Below, piece by piece: positions 51,508 through 61,183 of a DNA stretch of 64,000 nt (positions are counted from its first letter, which is position 1; each line of letters begins with the position of its first letter). The notes beneath the pieces were generated by a model. It ran no database searches and was not told the origin of the DNA. It saw only the letters and a program-made list of their open reading frames with translations. The translations under genes were made by a program, and so were the position numbers. This DNA comes from UBA9732 sp031935845 (GTDB lineage Bacteria > Spirochaetota > Spirochaetia > Sphaerochaetales > Sphaerochaetaceae): contig JAJBWA010000026.1 in NCBI GenBank assembly GCA_031935845.1, positions 6,206-70,205 of the forward strand. The letters run 5' to 3'.

Positions 51508-54060
51508 TTAAATCAAGCTGGTGGAGATTGCAAGAACCAGGCTCATTCCGCTTGTCTCGCTGGATCCGTGGAAGTAGTTTCCGCCCACCCAGCTGAATGT
51601 CCTCTCGCCCTCCACGCTTGTCACGCTGGGGAACTTGTAGGTCGCGTTCTTGACCAGGTACAGTCCGAGCGGGAATCCGGAGATCTTGAGCTTGAGTCCG
51701 CCGCCGGCAGCAAAGTACCAGTTGATACCGCTCTTGATCTGCGACAGCTCCGAGTTCACGCCTGTGGCGCTGACGAACAGCTCCGCCTGAAGGATATTGT
51801 CGACAAGCACATAGCTTAGCTCCAGCATGTTGTCCCACAGGAATGCCTGGTCTATGACGGTTCCGAAACCTCTTCCGATTGTCATACCGTCGATGTAAAG
51901 CATCTCGTATTTCGTGGCACCGAGCTTGGGATCCCAGAACTTCAGGCCCTGCTTGTCGTAGTTGTAGAACTGCGGAAGCATGAAGTTTGCAGATGTGGAT
52001 GCACAAAGCATGATGTTCTTGACCGTATCCTCGTTGATGTTGAACGAGAACAGCTTCAGATAGCCTGCGGCATTGGTCGAAAGCTTGATGTAGTTGGAAA
52101 GACCGCCCAGGAAACCTCCGGCATATGTTACCGATGTGCTCAGGACATAACCCTTGGTGGTGTTGGTTACGTAGTCTCTTCCGTCCCACTGTACGCCGAA
52201 CGAGATCTTGTTGGAGAACTGCCACTTAAGTCCGTACTGGTAGATCAGCTTCTCATACGGCATGTACTTGGAATCGTAGAATGCCTTGTTCAGGCTGACC
52301 GATGCGCCTGCATACAGCGACAGACGTCCGGGAGTGAAGATGAACGTGTAGCCGGTATTGTATCCCAGTGAGAACGTCAGCAGATCGTAGCTCATCAGGT
52401 CTCTTGTGGAAGGATACTCGTTTCCGGAAAGGCTCCACTGCTCCGCGCTGGTATAGCCGAGCGGCCATGTCTCGCTGCTGTTCCTGCCGTTGTAGTATGT
52501 CGGTGCACCGACACCCAGCTGCAGTTCATCGGTGTATTTGGAGTGCGAGAATCCGAAGCTGAAGCTGTTGGACCATCTCCAGTTGCCGAACCAGTTGTCT
52601 CCGAAGCTCAGGTTGATTGACTGTGTGTCGGGAGAGAGCGTGGTGTTGATGCCGAGCTCCTGCCCTCTTCCTCCCAGGTTGTGGTCCGTCCATGTGATGA
52701 ATCCGGACACAGGGAACTGGTTGAGGGTTCCGCCGAATGTAGCACCGAACTGGATGTCCTTTGTCCTTCCTTCCTCAAGCTTGAAGTCGAGGATGACGCC
52801 GTTTTCCGTCTGACCGTACATCAGGTCATAGTCCAGGTTGGACAGAAGCCCCGTGTTGTAGAGGTTCTGTGCGCTGAGTATCAGCTTTTCCTTGGAGAAC
52901 ACGTCACCGGGCTTGATCTCGAGCTCACGACGCATGACGTAGTCCTTTGTCTTGTCGAGTCCGGAGATGATGATCTGCTCCACGGTAGCCTGCGGGCCTT
53001 CGGTGATGTTCAGATAGAACTTTACGGTCATGTCCGTATCGTCCCTGACATTGTTCACGTCCATTCCGTTGTAGATGTAGCCCTGGTTGTAGTACAGGTC
53101 GGCCACTGAACTGTATTCGTTCTGTACTGTCTCGAGGTTCAGGACCGAACCGACCTTCATCTTCTGGACGCTCTTGATCTCTTCATCCGAGAAGATCGTG
53201 TTTCCGGTGACTTCCATACCGCCGTAGAACCACTGCTGGCCTTCAACGATGTTGAAGGTGACCACTGCTTCCCTGTATTTCTCGTTCGAGGGCTCCAGGT
53301 AATCGATCTGGGGATCGGAGACGATTACGTCAATGTAACCGTTTGTCTGGTAATAAGCTATGAGGTTGGACACATCGGTGCGGAGCTTGGACATGTCCAG
53401 ATATCCGTTGTTGAACAGTGACTTGGCCTTTGACTTGACCTGCTTCTTGAGCGTGGAATAGTCAAAGTGGTCGTTCCCGGTGAAGACGAACTTCACTATT
53501 CTGGTCTGGACACCCTCGGTGATGGAGAAGTTGACCGAGAACGTATTGTCTTCGTCATTCTCGGTGACTTCATATGTCACGGGAACATCAAGGAATCCCT
53601 TGGACACATAGAGGGCTTCGATCTCGGTCTTTGCAGTCTCGAAGAGAGCACGCTTGCCCGGGTCGATGAACGAACCTGCGGATACTGCCTTGACGGCTTC
53701 CCTGAGTTCCCTGGCCTTTATGGCGCTGTTTCCTTCGAATGTGATCTTCGACAGCATGGGAATCTCATAGAACTCGAATACTATGACAAGTTCCCCTGCA
53801 TCATTCTTCTCCGCGTCAGCGGTGAAGAAGTCGATTCCGTCGACATCATATAGCGCCGCCTGGATCTCTGCGAACAGTTCGTCGGTGAAAGGCTTGTGCC
53901 TGTATGAGTAAAGGGCGTTGTTGATTGCTGACTCTGCGACGTTCTTCAGACCCTGTAGTCTGAACTCGGAAATATCCATGTTGTAGTACCAGTCGTCTGC
54001 CGCGGCTGCGAACAGCACGACAAGTGCCAGAATCAGGATCAATGCCAGTTTCTTCTTCAT
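51508..54060 (-). CDS. bamA: Outer membrane assembly factor BamA
   Basis: Omp85-family protein that inserts beta-barrels in the outer membrane. The 850 residues have a signal peptide (1-21, ending AAA), about five POTRA repeats (about 22-400) and a C-terminal 16-strand barrel with the Omp85 motif IGRGFGT-like MTIGRGFGTVIDQ near 720. The protein ends in an alternating strand (SLVLAISTSLI) without the usual terminal Phe. ATG 54060 with AAGGA about 8 nt upstream. It is 35 bp downstream of tamB, consistent with a joint outer-membrane assembly operon. Confidence 0.93.
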   Translation of the reverse strand: MKKKLALILILALVVLFAAAADDWYYNMDISEFRLQGLKNVAESAINNALYSYRHKPFTDELFAEIQAALYDVDGIDFFTADAEKNDAGELVIVFEFYEIPMLSKITFEGNSAIKARELREAVKAVSAGSFIDPGKRALFETAKTEIEALYVSKGFLDVPVTYEVTENDEDNTFSVNFSITEGVQTRIVKFVFTGNDHFDYSTLKKQVKSKAKSLFNNGYLDMSKLRTDVSNLIAYYQTNGYIDVIVSDPQIDYLEPSNEKYREAVVTFNIVEGQQWFYGGMEVTGNTIFSDEEIKSVQKMKVGSVLNLETVQNEYSSVADLYYNQGYIYNGMDVNNVRDDTDMTVKFYLNITEGPQATVEQIIISGLDKTKDYVMRRELEIKPGDVFSKEKLILSAQNLYNTGLLSNLDYDLMYGQTENGVILDFKLEEGRTKDIQFGATFGGTLNQFPVSGFITWTDHNLGGRGQELGINTTLSPDTQSINLSFGDNWFGNWRWSNSFSFGFSHSKYTDELQLGVGAPTYYNGRNSSETWPLGYTSAEQWSLSGNEYPSTRDLMSYDLLTFSLGYNTGYTFIFTPGRLSLYAGASVSLNKAFYDSKYMPYEKLIYQYGLKWQFSNKISFGVQWDGRDYVTNTTKGYVLSTSVTYAGGFLGGLSNYIKLSTNAAGYLKLFSFNINEDTVKNIMLCASTSANFMLPQFYNYDKQGLKFWDPKLGATKYEMLYIDGMTIGRGFGTVIDQAFLWDNMLELSYVLVDNILQAELFVSATGVNSELSQIKSGINWYFAAGGGLKLKISGFPLGLYLVKNATYKFPSVTSVEGERTFSWVGGNYFHGSSETSGMSLVLAISTSLI

Positions 54061-54095
54061 ATGCGTAGTCCTTGAAAATAAAGTCATCTATATAA

Positions 54096-57000
54096 TCAAA
54101 ACTGAATCTGTTTGGTTACACTGAATCCAATAGTATCCAAAATATCGAAAACAGACAACTCACGCGGATTCGTGAATACGCTCCACGTACCCAGCGCGGT
54201 ATCCCAGTCAAGGCTTATCTCGGTATCGAGAATCAGGTCCTTGGACAGGAAGTTGCCCACATTGCTGCGGAACTTGACCCGGTTGTCCGCCTTCAGCATC
54301 AGGCGGATCTTTATGAACCAGTCAAGACCGATGTACTTGCCTGCAAACAGTGATGTTCCGTCAAGATATCTTGCAAGCAGGCTGATATCCCCTCTTCCGG
54401 CCAGTTCTCCCGGCAGGGCATCGATGATGATGTTGGACAGGATGTTGGATCTTGCCGAGAATATGTCCAGACCTAGTGCGCTTCTGACCGTTCCGGCAAT
54501 GGAGTAATTCTTGTTGGATTCAAGCATTCCTACCCTTGTCAGTGTCTCTGTGGCGGTGGCTGCGAACGTAGCCAGAGATGAGAGTGACAGATTCTGGTCC
54601 AGTGCACCTGATGCAAGAACGCTCTGTCCCAGCATGGCAAGTATCTCGTTCTCTGATTTCAGCGGAACACTGGTGAAACGCGGGCTCAGGTTGTCCAGAG
54701 TGGCATTCTGGAGGATCATGCTGATGACGACCTTGTTTCCGTCCTGGTCGTAGTCGGTGATCTCTGCAGTGAGGCTCAGGGCAATCGGCATGGATGAACC
54801 GCTGTCCAGAATCATGTTCTTCTCCGTCAGGTCCAGGCTTCCCTCCTTGATGATGAAGTCGTTGTGGAAGTAATAGACCTGTCCTGTCTTGAGTGATATG
54901 CCGCCGTCAGTCCTGACGGATCCGTCCGATGTCACCAGCCTCACCCTCTTGTCCTCGGCAAGAGTGAAGTTGATGAACGAGTTGTCCTTCTCCGGATAAT
55001 AGAACTCGACGTCCTTTCCGGTGGTCATGGTGACGTCAAGATCGATTCCGTTGCCTTCTTCATAGAACCATGCCGGCATCTCTTCATCAAAGCGGAAGTC
55101 TATGAGCATGGAAGAGATACGTATGTCGGTAGTAAGCTTAGACCTGCTTCCGGCAAGGGACAGTACGACGTTTCCTGAGACATCGCCCTTGACCTCGACA
55201 TCCGTCCCGAAGTACATGGGAAGCCAGAAGTATATCGGAGTGCTGTCGTTTATGTTGATGTCGATGTCGAAGCTTTCCACAGATGTTCCCTGAAGGACCA
55301 TTTCAACGCCCACATCACCGTAGAAGTATCTTCCGTCCGACTCACTGTAGCCGGAAAGCGGAGTACGGGATACGGTAAGCTCATGGTCATGCAGCGACAG
55401 TGCGACGTTCTTGACCGATATGACCTGATCCGGAAGATAGAATAAAGTCATGCCGTAGGACCTGCAGTAAGCCATTCCGTACAGGCTGGGATTGGACAGT
55501 GTTCCCCTGACAAGCACATCACCCTCTACCGTTCCGTCGGTAAAGGCAAACGTCGTCGAATTCATCAGCTGGTTCAGGACAGGAAGCGGGAACGTCAGGT
55601 CGGAGACAAGGATGTCAAGCTCATCGCCGATGTACCCTCTTGCATTGAATCCGAACAGAAGCTGCCTGTCGAAGCTGACGTCGATATAGCCTGTCTTGAG
55701 ATCAAAGCTTCCGTTTACCATGTTTCCGCTGAAGAAAAGGCCGCCGTTCTTCAGGACCATGTCCACGGTAAGGTCCTGCAGTTCATATCCGTCTTCAAGT
55801 CCGACATCCGAAAGGCTCACCGTGAAATCAAAGCTGTAGTCCCGTCCGGCGAACACCTGCATCAGGTTGTCGGGTATGGAATCTCCCTTTGCGGATGCAG
55901 TCAGAAGTGCCTTCTGGACGCTGTATCCTCCGGCCCGCTTGGGAATCCTGTTGACCAGCCGGACAGCTCCGTCAACCGTCATGGTCTGCAGGTCGACGTC
56001 CAGCTTTATGTCCTCAAGATTCAGGCTGCCAAGGTTTCCGTATGAGTCGTATACCGAAACGGTCAGATCATTGTACATGGCGTTCAGGATGACGTTGTTC
56101 ACGCCGTCAGCACCCCAGCTGAGGCTGGACATCACATGAATCGGGTTCTGCCTCTGTCCGAGTGCAGAAACCGAGGCCTTCAGTCCGTCTGCCGTCCTGC
56201 TTGCATAATCCATGTCAAGATAGAACTGATTCCCGGTGGCGGCCGCCTTTACGGTTATGTCTCCGTCGGACGATGCAAGATCCACAGTTCCCTCAAGTCC
56301 GTCGGTCTCGAGTTTCAGCAGACTGTCTATCCCACGGAAAGTGAAGTCGATCTTGCCGGTGAACTGTTCCTTTCTTCTGCCGATTTCGAATCCGATGTTC
56401 CGGATGAGTATGCTGCGGTCAGTCAAATCGATATCAAGGGTTGCTGATAACAGATCCGGAACCTTGACCGCAAGATTCTGCAGGGAAACCCCGAAACCGT
56501 TGTCTTCCAGCCCGTACCACGCGTTCAGAAGCGTATTCACGGTTACCTTGACCGAATCCGAGACATTTACGGAAAGATCCTTGATCTCACCGTCTGCAGA
56601 AAGCATTCCGTCAGCCATCAGAAGATCAAGATCAAGCATATTGCCGCGCAGGGAAAGGTCCAGAGGGTCGAAACGCAACGTGGCGTTCAGAGTCAGATCA
56701 CCTTCAAGATAAGGAGTCTCAAGTACGGCATCGGATGAGATTGCGGAAGAATCGGCCCAGTTGACCGTACCGTAGAACCTCGTACCCTCCAGAAGCGGAG
56801 ACGACAGATGGTAGTCATATGTCTTGGAGCCCTTTTCGTGGTCGAATACCAGCAGAAGGAGCTCGCTTCCGTCTCCGGCATCCTGCAGCTGAAGCCGACC
56901 GAACGGAATCATGTCCGCGAAATCGATGTTTCCTACGTATGACAGTCTGAGTCCCTCGGCTGTAACCGCCAGAGTGTCGATATCAACGACAGTACTGCCG

Positions 57001-58796
57001 GAGGATGCTTCAAGAGTGAGGGCTCCGTTCATGGACCTGCCGCCTATCAGGACATTTCTGGCCGCGGTGTTGAGTGAAATCCTGCTGCCGGCAAAAACAT
57101 CGGACAATGAAGATACAGCCGGAGCAGAACCGTACTTTCCTTCAAGGACATCTCCCATCCAGGATGAGACTGTTTCCGGGAAATCTACGGAGAGAACCAT
57201 GTTTCCGCTGATTGAAGTGGTATCACCCACTACTCCGAGATTCCTGATGAATTCGTCGTAAAGGACGTGATAACCTGAAGGCACAAGCTGAGTCAGGAAC
57301 AGGTTGCTGTCCAGATGTCCGTCCCTGTATGAGAAAGATCCGGAGATATCGTCCTTCAGCGTGAATGACGAGAATACCCTTCTGTCATCACTGAGTCTGA
57401 GGACCAGATCCGCAGAATACGGTAGAACGGCCAGCTTCACGTTGCTGATCTGCGCAGACGCGTAGTCTATGCGCCGGAAATCACCTGTCTGGAACACCAC
57501 ATCCAGATCCGCGTGGAAATCTCCGGTAAACCTGCTGTCATGATGTCCGTCAAGTGCCGTCCTGACGTTCACGTCGAAGCCCGTAGGAGAATACGAGAAG
57601 TCGGCAAAGATTTCCGATGCATTCAGTGCAGTGAATCCAGCATCTTCCAGTCCTGAGACGCCGAGAGTCGAGACTTCGGCCTGCCCGAGGGTCCTTGATG
57701 AAGAATGATCATGGCTCAGACTTGCAGTAATGTCCGATGTTTTCAGCGAATACATGCCGTACGAGCCGTCAATCGAGCCTACGGCCAATTCTGCCGTCAT
57801 TTCCCTGACACCGTCGTAGTATCCTCCCGCAAGAAGGCTCTTCACGACAAAAGTGACATCTTCATACCTGCCGCCGATCTCATCAAGATCAGTCGTGACG
57901 GTCATGTCTCCCGAACGGAGACCGTATTCCAGCGAGAATGTAGCACCGTTTACGGCAAAATCCGCATCAAGTCCGGCTTCATTCAGGTCCGCAGAGGCCT
58001 GGTTTGCATAGACAGCCACATACAGGGAATCATCCGAAAGAACGGATATTGCAGACAGATCCGAAAGCCTTGCAAGCGGATGATAGGATGCTGATGCTAT
58101 GGAAAGCAGTGTGCTGTAGTCGGAATCAACCGACCCGCGGATATCGTTGACGGTTATGGACGCACCGACGGGAAGATCACCGGAAACCGTTACCCTGGGA
58201 AGATTTATATCGGCACCGCTGAATACAAGTCCACTCCCCAGCTCCGCCGTAGCGTTGATTCCGGGAGCCTCAAGGTGAAGACCTCGGTAATCGGCCTTGA
58301 CGGCAAGGTTCCTCACAGTGGCGGAGATTCCCACATTGTCGAACATGCCTGGACCGGATGTCTCAGCAGTTTCTTCTTGAGGTGAAACCTGCCCTGAAGA
58401 ACCTGTCAGGTCCATCAGCTTCCCTATCGTACTGTCGTCCAGGTTCATCACCGGATCGTTCACGGTGACGGAGATTCCCGCTGCCTTTTTCCACAAGGCA
58501 AGCCTTACGACATCCCAGATCGTCATTGAGACGTCAACGCTCGGTACGCTTATGACCTCCTGCCCGTCTATCCTGACCTTTATTCCGTTGACCGTGATGG
58601 ACCTCATCAGGGTGCTTTCCATGCCGTCGGCGGAAATCTCGATTCCATTGTTTCCGGACGGAAGGAAAGATCTGACCATCGACCTCACGCGGCTGATGCC
58701 GAATGTGGACAGCCTGAAGAAAACCACAGCCAGGAACATTACCAGCACAAGGAACACTGAGGCATATACTGAAGAGGCTGTCCTGCGGAATTTCAT
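54096..58796 (-). CDS. tamB: TamB-like translocation and assembly module protein
   Basis: A 1566-residue protein with one N-terminal membrane anchor (about 9-30), a very long beta-helical periplasmic body with AsmA/TamB-like repeats, and a C-terminal DUF490-type domain (about 1180-1566) ending in Gln-Phe. TamB-like proteins bridge inner and outer membranes and are implicated in phospholipid transport and outer-membrane protein insertion. It is the first gene of tamB-bamA-mutS-comF. No Shine-Dalgarno is seen; a perfect extended -10 ends 7 nt before the ATG. Confidence 0.88.
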   Translation of the reverse strand: MKFRRTASSVYASVFLVLVMFLAVVFFRLSTFGISRVRSMVRSFLPSGNNGIEISADGMESTLMRSITVNGIKVRIDGQEVISVPSVDVSMTIWDVVRLALWKKAAGISVTVNDPVMNLDDSTIGKLMDLTGSSGQVSPQEETAETSGPGMFDNVGISATVRNLAVKADYRGLHLEAPGINATAELGSGLVFSGADINLPRVTVSGDLPVGASITVNDIRGSVDSDYSTLLSIASASYHPLARLSDLSAISVLSDDSLYVAVYANQASADLNEAGLDADFAVNGATFSLEYGLRSGDMTVTTDLDEIGGRYEDVTFVVKSLLAGGYYDGVREMTAELAVGSIDGSYGMYSLKTSDITASLSHDHSSSRTLGQAEVSTLGVSGLEDAGFTALNASEIFADFSYSPTGFDVNVRTALDGHHDSRFTGDFHADLDVVFQTGDFRRIDYASAQISNVKLAVLPYSADLVLRLSDDRRVFSSFTLKDDISGSFSYRDGHLDSNLFLTQLVPSGYHVLYDEFIRNLGVVGDTTSISGNMVLSVDFPETVSSWMGDVLEGKYGSAPAVSSLSDVFAGSRISLNTAARNVLIGGRSMNGALTLEASSGSTVVDIDTLAVTAEGLRLSYVGNIDFADMIPFGRLQLQDAGDGSELLLLVFDHEKGSKTYDYHLSSPLLEGTRFYGTVNWADSSAISSDAVLETPYLEGDLTLNATLRFDPLDLSLRGNMLDLDLLMADGMLSADGEIKDLSVNVSDSVKVTVNTLLNAWYGLEDNGFGVSLQNLAVKVPDLLSATLDIDLTDRSILIRNIGFEIGRRKEQFTGKIDFTFRGIDSLLKLETDGLEGTVDLASSDGDITVKAAATGNQFYLDMDYASRTADGLKASVSALGQRQNPIHVMSSLSWGADGVNNVILNAMYNDLTVSVYDSYGNLGSLNLEDIKLDVDLQTMTVDGAVRLVNRIPKRAGGYSVQKALLTASAKGDSIPDNLMQVFAGRDYSFDFTVSLSDVGLEDGYELQDLTVDMVLKNGGLFFSGNMVNGSFDLKTGYIDVSFDRQLLFGFNARGYIGDELDILVSDLTFPLPVLNQLMNSTTFAFTDGTVEGDVLVRGTLSNPSLYGMAYCRSYGMTLFYLPDQVISVKNVALSLHDHELTVSRTPLSGYSESDGRYFYGDVGVEMVLQGTSVESFDIDININDSTPIYFWLPMYFGTDVEVKGDVSGNVVLSLAGSRSKLTTDIRISSMLIDFRFDEEMPAWFYEEGNGIDLDVTMTTGKDVEFYYPEKDNSFINFTLAEDKRVRLVTSDGSVRTDGGISLKTGQVYYFHNDFIIKEGSLDLTEKNMILDSGSSMPIALSLTAEITDYDQDGNKVVISMILQNATLDNLSPRFTSVPLKSENEILAMLGQSVLASGALDQNLSLSSLATFAATATETLTRVGMLESNKNYSIAGTVRSALGLDIFSARSNILSNIIIDALPGELAGRGDISLLARYLDGTSLFAGKYIGLDWFIKIRLMLKADNRVKFRSNVGNFLSKDLILDTEISLDWDTALGTWSVFTNPRELSVFDILDTIGFSVTKQIQF

Positions 58797-58803
58797 CTAT
58801 ACG

Positions 58804-58832
58804 ATTATAACAGCCGGGAGCCGATAAAGTAA
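58804..58832 (-). promoter_or_regulatory. Promoter of tamB operon (leaderless, extended -10)
   Basis: TGT-TATAAT (-10 at 58804-58809) with a 17-bp spacer to a poor -35 TTACTT (58827-58832); 7 nt to the ATG at 58796. Divergent from the tmk promoter, whose -35 lies 10 bp away. Confidence 0.65.
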
Positions 58833-58842
58833 CCTGCCTTAA

Positions 58843-58872
58843 TTGAAATATCACCCCTTTTCAGTGTATATT
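58843..58872 (+). promoter_or_regulatory. Promoter of tmk
   Basis: TTGAAA (58843-58848), 18-bp spacer, TATATT (58867-58872); tmk has a normal leader with GGAGG six nt before its ATG. Confidence 0.55.
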
Positions 58873-58900
58873 TTGTGTAGATTTTCCATGGAGGGTGACC

Positions 58901-59512
58901 ATGCCGGAGATACTGAAGAACTTCTGGGTCCTGGAAGGCCTTGACGGAGCGGGAACCACCACCCAGCTCAAGAATCTTGAGAAGTACATGCAGGACAAGA
59001 AGATGGCCGTGTTCAGGACCGCAGAGCCTACGATATACGAGACAGGCAGGTTCATCAGGCGTGTCCTGTCCGGAGAGGTAAAGGTTCCCCAGTCCACCGT
59101 AGCCTACCTTTTTGCCGCTGACAGGGACAACCATCTGAACAACCCTGAATACGGGATAAGGACGCACCTCCAGGCCGGAGAAACGGTGATTTCAGACAGA
59201 TACTTCTTCTCATCGTTCGCCTACCAGAGCATCGGGTTCGACCCTGATGCGGTCATGATGCTGAACAGCCGGTTCCCCTACCCGGAACTGGTACTGTATG
59301 TGGATACGCCGGTGGAGGACTGCATAAGCCGGATCGATTCACGCGGCACGGACAAGGAGATCTACGAGAAGTTCGACTACCAGACGGCCGTACACGACAA
59401 TTACGAGAAACTGTTCGCGTCACTGCCCGAGGGCTGCCGGCTGATCCGTGTGGACGGCAGGCTGTCACGGGAGGAGATATTCGAAATACTGATCAAGGAA
59501 ACGGGCATCTGA
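58901..59512 (+). CDS. tmk: Thymidylate kinase
   Basis: Phosphorylates dTMP to dTDP, 203 residues. The P-loop is EGLDGAGTTTQ near residue 12, the DR(Y/H) motif is SDRYFFSS near 95, and a lid-like region follows near 148. Thr-Thr replaces the usual Lys-Ser/Thr at the end of the P-loop (GAGTTT), which is unusual and worth checking because the P-loop Lys is normally conserved. ATG 58901 with GGAGG. A terminator overlaps the stop codon, so tmk appears monocistronic. Confidence 0.87.
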   Translation: MPEILKNFWVLEGLDGAGTTTQLKNLEKYMQDKKMAVFRTAEPTIYETGRFIRRVLSGEVKVPQSTVAYLFAADRDNHLNNPEYGIRTHLQAGETVISDRYFFSSFAYQSIGFDPDAVMMLNSRFPYPELVLYVDTPVEDCISRIDSRGTDKEIYEKFDYQTAVHDNYEKLFASLPEGCRLIRVDGRLSREEIFEILIKETGI

Positions 59513-59528
59513 TGAGGATGCCCTTTTT
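59503..59528 (+). terminator. Intrinsic terminator of tmk
   Basis: GGGCATC (59503-59509) with GATGCCC (59517-59523), 7-nt loop containing the tmk stop codon, followed by TTTTT. Confidence 0.85.
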
Positions 59529-59588
59529 GTTGCCGTTTGTTGCAGAAAATGAACATTTTTATTGCGGACCCGTTTTTACGCGTGTTAC

Positions 59589-59594
59589 TATAAT
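59589..59594 (+). promoter_or_regulatory. Candidate -10 box of the nucleoside ABC operon
   Basis: Perfect TATAAT 47 nt before the GTG start. The only -35-like hexamer (TTGCGG at 59562-59567) is 21 bp away, so an activator or an alternative -35 may be needed. Confidence 0.35.
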
Positions 59595-59641
59595 ATCATA
59601 CTCACTGAAACTCCGGCGGCTGCCGGGGAAAGGACAGTAAG

Positions 59642-61183
59642 GTGAAAGAAAACTGTGCAATTGAACTGAAGAACATCAGGAAGACGTTCGGAAACGTGGT
59701 TGCCAACGACGAGATCAACCTGAAGATCAACAGAGGAGAGATCCTCTGCCTTCTGGGTGAGAACGGAAGCGGCAAGACGACATTGATGAACATGCTCTCC
59801 GGAATCTACCAGCCGGACAGCGGCGAGATCTACAAGGACGGTCAGCAGGTATCCATACGTTCCCCCAGGGATGCATATTCACTCGGAATCGGAATGATCC
59901 ACCAGCATTACCACCTTGTCGACGTCTTCACGGCCGCCCAGAACATAATCCTGGGTCTTGAAGACGAGAAGATGGATCTCGGTGCAGTAAATGACAAAGT
60001 CAAGGAAATCTGCGACAAATACGGTTTCCACGTAAACCCCAAGACGAAGGTCTATGACATGTCCGTTTCACAGAAACAGACCATCGAGATCGTAAAGGTC
60101 CTCTACCGCGGAGCAGAGATCCTCATTCTGGACGAGCCTACCGCAGTCCTTACGCCTCAGGAGACAGACAAGCTTTTTGCCGTCCTGAGGAACATGAAGA
60201 AGGACAACAAGGCCATAGTCCTGATAACACACAAGCTTGCCGAGGTTCTTGATGTCTCCGACAAGGTTGCCATCCTGAGGAAAGGAAGGTACATCGGTAC
60301 GGTCAACACAAAGGAAGCCACCGCCCAGTCACTCACAGACATGATGGTTGGACGTGCAGTGACGCTCAACATAGACAGACCCGTATATGACAATCCCAAG
60401 GACAGGCTCGTGATCAAAGGCCTTACTGTCGTAGACAATGAGGGAGTCAGCAAGCTCAAGAACGTATCCTTCACTGCAAAGACAGGCGAAATCCTGGGTG
60501 TAGCAGGAATTGCAGGCTCCGGACAAAAGGAACTCCTGGAGTCCATCACGGGTCTCTACCCCATCAAGGAAGGATCCATAAAATTCCTCAATGACGACGG
60601 CACGGAGAACGAGCTGGTTGGAAAGACTCCCATGCAGATCCGCCAGGCCGGCGTGGGAATGGGCTTTGTCCCTGAGGACAGACTCGGAATGGGACTTGTC
60701 GGATCCATGGGAATGACCAGCAACATGATGCTTCGTTCATGGCGCAACGGAAAGAGCATATTCTTCAACAAGAAAGCTCCGCAGTCCCTTGCCGACAAGG
60801 TCTGGAAGGATCTTGAGGTCGTAACTCCCTCAACTGAATTCCCCGTACGCAGAATGTCCGGAGGAAACATCCAGAAAGTCCTTGTAGGAAGAGAAATTGC
60901 ATCAAGCCCACCCGTGCTTCTCACGGCCTATGCCGTCAGAGGACTGGACATCAACACGTCCTATGCCATCTACAACCTTCTGACGGACCAGAAGATGAAG
61001 GGATCTGCCGTCATGTACGTCGGAGAGGAACTTGATGTCCTCCTCCAGCTCTGCGACAGGATCGTGGTCCTGTGCGGCGGTGAGGTAAGCGGCATCGTGG
61101 ACGCAAGGACAGTGACAAAGGAGCAGATAGGTCTCCTCATGACCTCTGTCGGAGGAAAAGCCAAGGAGGCAAAGGATGAGTGA
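59642..61183 (+). CDS. Nucleoside ABC transporter ATP-binding protein (two ATPase domains)
   Basis: A 513-residue tandem ATPase of the sugar/nucleoside (YufO/NupO, RbsA-like) type. Domain 1 has Walker A GENGSGKTT near 41, a degenerate signature MSVSQKQ near 141 and ILDEPTAVL. Domain 2 has GIAGSGQKE near 287, MSGGNIQK near 407, and a Walker B region reading LLTAYAVRGLD. With the two permeases it would import purine nucleosides bound by a BMP-type lipoprotein. GTG start with AAAGGA upstream. The next gene overlaps by 8 bp. Confidence 0.9.
   Translation: MKENCAIELKNIRKTFGNVVANDEINLKINRGEILCLLGENGSGKTTLMNMLSGIYQPDSGEIYKDGQQVSIRSPRDAYSLGIGMIHQHYHLVDVFTAAQNIILGLEDEKMDLGAVNDKVKEICDKYGFHVNPKTKVYDMSVSQKQTIEIVKVLYRGAEILILDEPTAVLTPQETDKLFAVLRNMKKDNKAIVLITHKLAEVLDVSDKVAILRKGRYIGTVNTKEATAQSLTDMMVGRAVTLNIDRPVYDNPKDRLVIKGLTVVDNEGVSKLKNVSFTAKTGEILGVAGIAGSGQKELLESITGLYPIKEGSIKFLNDDGTENELVGKTPMQIRQAGVGMGFVPEDRLGMGLVGSMGMTSNMMLRSWRNGKSIFFNKKAPQSLADKVWKDLEVVTPSTEFPVRRMSGGNIQKVLVGREIASSPPVLLTAYAVRGLDINTSYAIYNLLTDQKMKGSAVMYVGEELDVLLQLCDRIVVLCGGEVSGIVDARTVTKEQIGLLMTSVGGKAKEAKDE

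Noticed and set aside
51485..52225. 246-codon alternative frame inside bamA
   Set aside because: Runs in the same direction but in another frame, with odd composition (His/Arg/Gln-rich) and no domain; a shadow of bamA.
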